From Liolophura sinensis (taxonomy: Eukaryota; Mollusca; Polyplacophora; Chitonida; Chitonidae): a stretch of DNA of 64,000 nucleotides. A program made the translations under genes and the position numbers. Below, piece after piece: positions 58,601 through 64,000 of this stretch; positions within the stretch are counted from its first letter, which is position 1, and each line of letters opens with the position of its first letter. The notes under the pieces were generated by a model, which searched no databases, was not told where the DNA came from, and saw only the letters and a list, made by a program, of their open reading frames with translations. The stretch lies in assembly GCF_032854445.1 (NCBI RefSeq), contig NC_088295.1, forward strand, positions 92,745,805 to 92,809,804, written 5' to 3'.

Positions 58601-61600
58601 ACACAACTGTGGGTGGGTGTTGCACAACTGAGGGTAGGTCTGACAACGGAAGGCAGGTCTGACACAACTGTGGGTAGGTCTGACTGACACCAATGAGGGT
58701 AGGTCTGACTGACACCAGTGAGGGTTGGTCTGACACAACTGTGGACGTAGTTTCTTGTGGATGAGTGAACTTGAAGTGCGGTGATTTGTGAGATGTGGTG
58801 CTATGGTTTCCTCTGTTCTCAGTTGGATCAGCAGTGGTGAGATTCAGTTTTCTGTAATTTGACATTATGGTGCCCTCTGGATTGGCATAGGTGTCATGCA
58901 GTGAGGTGTGATGGTTTCTTCGGGATTAGCAATCGTGTGGTGCAGTGAGGTGTGATGGTTTCCTGTGGCTTAACAGTGGTGTGGTGCAGTGAGGTGTGAT
59001 GGTTTCCTCTAGATTAGCAATGGTAAAGTGCAGTGAGGTGTGATGGTTTCCTTTGGATTGGCAATGGGGTGGTGCAGTGATGTGTGATGGTTTCCACTGC
59101 ATTAGCATTGGTGTGGTGCAGTGAGGTGTGATGGTTTCCTCTAGATTAACAGTGAAGTGTGATGGTTCCTCTTGATTGGCAGCGGTGTGGTGCAGTGAGA
59201 TGTGATGGTTTCCTCTGGGTTAGCAAAGATGTGGTTCAGCAAGGTATGATGGTTTCCTCTTGATTAGTAGTGGTGTGGTGCAGTGAGGTGTGATGGTTTC
59301 CTCTTGATTAGCATTGGTGTTTGTCAATGAGGTGTGATGATTTCCTCTGCATTATCATTGGTGTCGTGCAGTGAGGTGTGATGGTTTCCTCTAGATTGGT
59401 AGTGGTAATGTGCAGTGAAGTGTGATTTTCTCTTTGGTATTACCATTGGTGTGGTGTAGTGAGGTGTGATGGTTTCCACCGGATTAGCAGTGGTGTGATG
59501 AAGTGTGATGTGATGGTTTCCTCTGGATTAGCAAAGGTGTGGTACAGTGTGATGTGATGCTTTCCTCTGGATTGACAATGGGCTTGTCTGGGCTCTGTAC
59601 GGTTAATTCTGCCAGTAATCCTGTAATCACAATTCAATCTATCAGTAGGAAATGACAACATTTATGTCCCTTGAATCTTTAAAAGGATTAGATTAATTTA
59701 GCATCATCAGTGACCAGACCAATTTCCATGTTTCAGTTAATCATGTTTGAATGAATTATGATCATGATTGATCTGTTTGTGATTACCAGTAAATGTTTTT
59801 CGAAGTTGGATACAATAAATTCAACTGCACGATTTGCATTTATTATTGATATTACGGTTCTTGTTGTCTGAAACCGATGTTTGGTTCCCAGGAGAGTTTC
59901 CCATCCCTCGGTGTGCAAATCCTGAGCCTGTGCAGCTAACAATAGTTCGTCGCGCAGTGGCTGAACTGAAACTGGAAGATTTGTTTTGCCAGAACGAGGA
60001 TGGTGACACGTAAGTGCATGCCAAAGCCAGCTACATGCTCATCTTAAACATGCAGAGAACAAATAAGCATCAGTGGAAAGACCAAGGAATTCAATATCAC
60101 AAACTGCCTTTGAAAGTATTTGTTTTTTTAGAGTTTTATATCATGTGCCTGCCTGTCTGTCCATCTGCAGACTTGATTTTGCCCACTCAACTAAAGTAAA
60201 GTATTGCACTGATTTCTGAAAGGACTGAAACCTTGCATACATCTTAGCCATAACATAATTCTCCTTGCATTTATGTCAATTTTTGAAGAGTTACCCCTTC
60301 TCAGGTACTAATACATTTACAGATGTTGTCTTCTTTACATCTGCACAGTACTGCACAGATTATCATGGATGATTGTAAACATCTTTGTATGAAATAATCT
60401 TGTACTTTCGTAATTTTTTTCCACACTTTTGATTTACTGAGTCAGGAGGTATTTCTGACACGCATACCCTGGTGTTTACTGAATCAAATGCCGTCAAATG
60501 CTTGAATTCTGTTAAGTGCATAATGGGCCTGATTGACAGCTCTGAATGCAATTGATGTTACACTGCATTTTCAATGCTTTTCTTTTCATCTTATGAAGAA
60601 ATTTATGTGAAGATAAAGTTTGCTCATGCACATAAAGATATTCCAGCATTTAGTACAGCGTGTGTCGTGAAAGAAATTGGAGGGGCTCTCACTGCATTTT
60701 AGCTAGTCAGTCCAAAAAAAAATGTGGAAAGGAAGGACCTGGTAGTTAGATATTGTTTTCAGTAGTCATTCTACGATGACGTATGTTTGTTTTTCTTTCA
60801 CTTTGATGAGAGCGGTGAACATTTGGTAGATCATGTATTGACAGTAAGCCTATTTTTGATGTGCGCAGATGACAACTAAGTCGGTACTAGGAAGAAGGTT
60901 GCACTTCCTCCTAGGTCAGTGTAAAACATTGTGTCAGAGGACGTTTTGTTCACATGTTGTATGGGCAGGTACAAAGATCCTGTATCCTGTGCCAGTGTCA
61001 CTCCTCCAATCTGTTTGTACGTAGCTTCACCAAAATATAAAACAAAACTCTTGTTCAATATACAATATAACTGGGTTTTCCCAAGGGCACAGTTTAATAA
61101 TGCAGTTTTGAAAATAAAACTAAATGACATGAGTGTTTTTTTTTTACCTTTTATATGGGAGGATTTTCTAAACAGTTTTTATTTAACATGCTTGCTTAAA
61201 AATTGATTTTCTTTAAAAAGTGTTCAGTGGTTGAATTATTGAGGGCATTCATGTAATGTCTTACTCAACCTTTTGTGGAGTAGCTGGTACTTAGTTTTAA
61301 ATAAGTTTATTTTACTGGATGTGATTGTTCCCTGAACATTCTTGGTTGTACTACGTAACCAAAACTCTGCACTAGTGAATGGATTCTGAACAAAAGTCAT
61401 ACAAAAAGGTTCATACAAAATGTACACCATGTGATAGCACTATACAGGCCCACCCTGGTAACCTGGGGTGGAGCTTGATAGCAGCTGACAGGCCCACCCT
61501 GGTAACCTGGGGTGGAGCTTGATAGCAGCTGACAAGCCCACCCTGGTAACCTGGGGTGGAGCTTGATAGCAGCTGACAAGCCCACCCTGGTAACCTGGGG

Positions 61601-63846
61601 TGGAGCTTGATAGCAGCTGACAGGACACCCTGGTAACCTTGGGTGGAGCTTGATAGCAGCTGACAAGCCCACCCTGGTAACCTGGGGTGGAGCTTGATAG
61701 CAGCTGACAGGACACCCTGGTAACCTTGGGTGGAGCTTGATAGCAGCTGACAGGCCCACCCTGGTAACCTTGGGTGGAGCTCGATAGCAGCTGACAAGCC
61801 CACCCTGGTAACCTGGGGTGGAGCTTGATAGCAGCTGACAGGACACCCTGGTAACCTTGGGTGGAGCTTGATAGCAGCTGACAGGCCCACCCTGGTAACC
61901 TGGGGTGGAGCTTGATAGCAGCTGACAGGCCCACCCTGATAACCTGGGGTGGAGGTTGACAGCAGCTGACAGGCCCACCCTGATAACCCGGGGTGGAGCT
62001 TGATAGCAGCTGACAGGCTCACCCTGGTAACCTGGGGTGGAGCTTGATAGCAGCTGACAGGCCCACCCTGATAAGCTGAGTGGAGCTTGATAGCGGCAGA
62101 CAGGCCCACTGTTGTAACCTGGGGTGGAGCTTGATAGTAGCTGACAGGCCCACCCTTGGTAACCTGGGGTAGAGCTTGATAGCAGCTGACAGGACACCCT
62201 GGTAACCTGGGGTGGAGCTTGATAGCAGCTAAGCCCACCCTGGTAACCTTGGGTGGAGCTTGATAGCAGCTGACAGGCCCACCCTGTTAACCTGGGGTGG
62301 CGCTTGATAGCAGCTGACAGGCCCACCCTGGTAACCTTGGGTGGAGCTTGATAGCAGCTGACAGGCCCACCCTGATAACCTGGGGTGGAGGTTGACAGCA
62401 GCTGACAGGCCCACCCTGGTAACCTGTTGTGGAGCTTGATAGCAGCTGACAGACCCACCCTGGCAATCTGGGGTGGAGCTTGATAGCAGCTGACAGGACA
62501 CCCTGGTAACCTTGGGTGGCGCTTGATAGCAGCTACAGGCCCACCCTGGTAGCCTCGAAAGCTTGATAGCAGCTGACAGGCCCACCCTGGTAACCTGGGG
62601 TGGAGATGATTTGCCAGAGATGAGTCAGTGCTGGCTGACATGCCTGAACACACTGTTACCTAATGCAGAATGTGAACTAATACAGAATCATGTGAGGTCA
62701 TGTGGTATGTGTTAATTTAAACACTCAGGCAGTGTTATTTTACATTGGAATGGCATCTGTTTATTGTTTGAGTATTTTATAATGTGTGTAATCTTGTCTG
62801 TTACAGACAAAATTATGTAACTAAACTGTCATTATTTTATAAACTATTATCACATTTAGCCATCTTCACTGATATTGTTTTTCAGGTCACTGTATTGATA
62901 TGTAGTTAGTATTAAAAATTAGCTATCATAAGTATTAGCTAAATCATAGCTAAATTGTTATTTATTTTATAAGGAACAAATGAGTTTTAACCCACTATCA
63001 CTAACTGTAATGTTCAGAGGTTTACGCTGGCTGCATTCTACATGCATGTGACCATAGCCATGTGAGTACAGGTCATACTGTCTGCTGGCAGGTACTTGCA
63101 TGTGGCTGTGTACCGCACTAACGCTTACATGCTGAGGGCCCTTCTGGAGCGCATGGTGAGGGAGGGAATCATTAAGAAGATGATGAACATATGTAACAAC
63201 CTCCATCAGGTGAGATAACTTCACTGGAGTAATGACCTATGCCAGTTGAGATAACTTCACAGGTGTAACAAACTTTTCAGGTGAGATAACTTCACAGGTG
63301 TAACAACTTTTATCAGGTGAGAGAACTTCACATGTGTAACAACCTCTGTGTGGTGAGATAACTTCTCAGATGTAACAGCCTTTATCAGTTGAGATAACTC
63401 CATCTCCATCAGGTGACAACTGCATAGGTGTAACAACTTCTGACAGATGACATAACTTCACATTTGTAACAAATTCTGTCATGTGACAGCTTCACAGTTG
63501 TAGAAACTTTTCTAATATCAGGTTAGATAACTTCACGGATGTAACAGCTTTTCTCAGGCGAGATAACTTCACAGGTGTATCAAATCTGAGGGGAGAATTT
63601 CACAGATGTAACAACCTCTGTCAGGTGTGATAACTTCACAGGTGTAACAACCTGCAACTTTTGTGCCGTAATGCTGAGCCACTTCCAGCTCCTCACAAAT
63701 GAATAAACCCCATGCCACATGGAGGATATGTGCACACACGTAGTTGTATGTTGTAGACACCCCTGTACATGGCTGTGGCAGATAACCAGCCCCTGATGGT
63801 GCGAGAGTTTGTGGAGTTTGGGGCAGATCCGGACTGTCTGGCACAG
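55691..63846 (+). CDS. atypical nuclear IkappaB-like protein (Bcl-3/IkappaB-zeta/IkappaBNS type), partial
   Basis: Exons are 55691-57800, 59892-60009, 63092-63209 and 63757-63846; all junctions are GT-AG and phases agree (1, 2, 0, 0). The 703-codon first coding exon has no Rel domain. It holds a predicted helix DEDLIKEIVHQLCSQNYF (about 120-137), Ser-rich SRSLDSLPS (about 259) and a Cys/Pro/Asn tract with tandem MPPNPCG heptads (about 610-640). Exon 2 ends in EDLFCQNEDGDT and exon 3 continues YLHVAVYRTNAYMLRALLER, a canonical first ankyrin repeat; exon 4 adds TPLYMAVADNQPLMV with GADPD. The long N-terminus followed by a DGDT-start ankyrin domain is the layout of nuclear IkappaBs, which bind p50/p52-type dimers and tune transcription. 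The last ankyrin repeats lie beyond 64000. A cytoplasmic Cactus-type IkappaB is less likely given the N-terminal length. Confidence 0.8.
57888..58198 (+). other. possible alternative last exon of the IkappaB-like gene
   Basis: After only 87 bp of intron, CATTTCACCACAG ends at 57887. Joining 57800 to 57888 keeps an open frame for about 103 codons to a stop at 58196-58198, through in-frame heptads of the EGSSYTT type. Such an isoform would have no ankyrin repeats. The array is 21-bp periodic over this stretch and becomes 20-bp periodic after the stop. It may be coincidence. Confidence 0.3.
57950..58745. repeat. minisatellite, 20-21 bp unit, about 39 copies (IkappaB intron 1)
   Basis: The unit GGTAGTTCTTACACAACTGA(G) in the first 250 bp gives way to GGTAGGTCTGACACAACTGA, with some units shortened to GACAACTG. 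Confidence 0.95.
58775..59592. repeat. minisatellite, about 42-bp unit (IkappaB intron 1)
   Basis: The unit contains GTGCAGTGAGGTGTGATGGT and TTCCTCTGGATTAGCAGTG. Copies are rather diverged and some are shortened. TTTCCTCTGGATTAGCAG is a pyrimidine-AG sequence that imitates a 3' splice site in the sense strand. Confidence 0.9.
59593..59891 (+). other. end of IkappaB intron 1
   Basis: Unique DNA leading to the acceptor TTTGGTTCCCAG that ends at 59891. No other feature was seen. Confidence 0.7.
60010..61442. other. IkappaB intron 2, left part
   Basis: The intron starts with a GTAAGT donor at 60010. AT-rich, without recognised exon or element. Confidence 0.65.
61443..62612. repeat. minisatellite, 44-bp unit, about 27 copies (IkappaB intron 2)
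   Basis: The unit contains CAGCTGACAGGCCCACCCTG, then GTAACCTGGGGTGGAGCTTG and ATAG. Shortened units (GGACACCC for GGCCCACCC), base changes and occasional truncated copies occur. Long minus-strand frames across it (418, 275 and 164 codons) are periodicity artefacts. Confidence 0.95.
62613..63091. other. end of IkappaB intron 2
   Basis: AT-rich unique DNA running to the acceptor CTGCTGGCAG at 63082-63091, used by the exon that begins with the last base of the DGDT threonine codon. Confidence 0.65.
63192..63660 (+). repeat. 36-bp minisatellite built from an exon-intron junction
   Basis: The consensus unit is TGTAACAACCTCTATCAG followed by GTGAGATAACTTCACAGG. The first half equals the last 18 bases of the ankyrin exon (63192-63209) with one difference; the second half equals the first bases of the intron. 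About 12-13 diverged copies fill the intron. Candidate donors survive at 63281, 63317, 63352, 63413, 63522 and 63625; others are mutated (CAGTTGAG, CAGGCGAG). The first intron codons in frame are GTG AGA TAA, so use of any later donor truncates the protein. Confidence 0.85.
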
Positions 63847-63885
63847 GTAAGGGACTGTTGGAATGCGTAACCTTCATCATTGACA

Positions 63886-64000
63886 ATAAGCCTACATAGT
63901 ATTATAAGTGTGACATTTGCATCATTTTCGGCAGGCCTACATTATAAATGTGACATGAGCATCATTTTCGGCAGGCCTACATTATAAATGTGACATTTGC
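63886..64000. repeat. minisatellite, 40-bp unit, cut by window end
   Basis: Unit GTGACATTTGCATCATTTTC followed by GGCAGGCCTACATTATAAAT. It starts about 40 bp after the donor at 63847 and continues past base 64000. Confidence 0.85.

Noticed and set aside
61397-62653. 418-codon minus-strand frame and its overlapping neighbours
   Set aside because: By-product of the 44-bp array in an intron of the IkappaB-like gene, antisense to it.

Overview
The window looks like nuclear DNA of an invertebrate animal, most likely a mollusc. Three things point that way: genes split by consensus GT-AG introns, non-LTR and SINE retroelements of types I associate with molluscan genomes (some ending in ACTCACTCA-type tails), and many copies of the palindrome TACATGTA. 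The assignment rests on repeat character and protein resemblance, not on a database match. Coding density is very low: three genes are supported, all spliced. By a hand sum, roughly 15 of the 64 kb is minisatellite (about 25 separate arrays, unit lengths 11 to 81 bp). Several arrays are open in many frames and mimic long proteins; I treat all of those as non-coding.

Region by region. 1-4 kb: a cut SINE, then a CR1/L2-type reverse transcriptase fragment split by a 1.1-kb TA-flanked MITE; removing the MITE with one TA copy restores the frame. 4-17 kb: unique or decayed DNA, three minisatellites and a second SINE family. 17.2-17.5 kb: a TATA promoter-like block followed by a candidate non-coding first exon with a GTAAGTA donor. 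18-37 kb: a dense series of minisatellites, old transposons and unique DNA, possibly one long intron. 38.2-38.8 kb: a small secretory prohormone-like gene (signal peptide, KR site, C-terminal ILRYG) whose frame seems to be broken by one base exactly at an amidation/cleavage site.

41.7-47.9 kb: three large arrays (20-bp unit with a 268-bp higher-order period; 51-bp unit; 79-bp unit). 48.0-50.2 kb, minus strand: the first three coding exons of selenoprotein S (ER membrane segment and VCP-interacting motif); its selenocysteine-bearing end was not found. 55.7-63.8 kb, plus strand: an atypical (nuclear, Bcl-3/IkappaB-zeta/IkappaBNS type) IkappaB gene, with a 703-codon first coding exon followed by ankyrin exons that run off the window. 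A perfect kappaB site and a TCACGTGA E-box lie 1.3 kb upstream of its start codon. SELENOS and the IkappaB gene are divergent neighbours; both families belong to stress and inflammatory responses.

The most unusual structure is in the third intron of the IkappaB gene. A 36-bp minisatellite there has a unit made of the last 18 bases of the preceding exon plus the first 18 bases of the intron, so the 5' splice site itself has been amplified about a dozen times. Splicing at any later copy would add an in-frame stop before the second ankyrin repeat.
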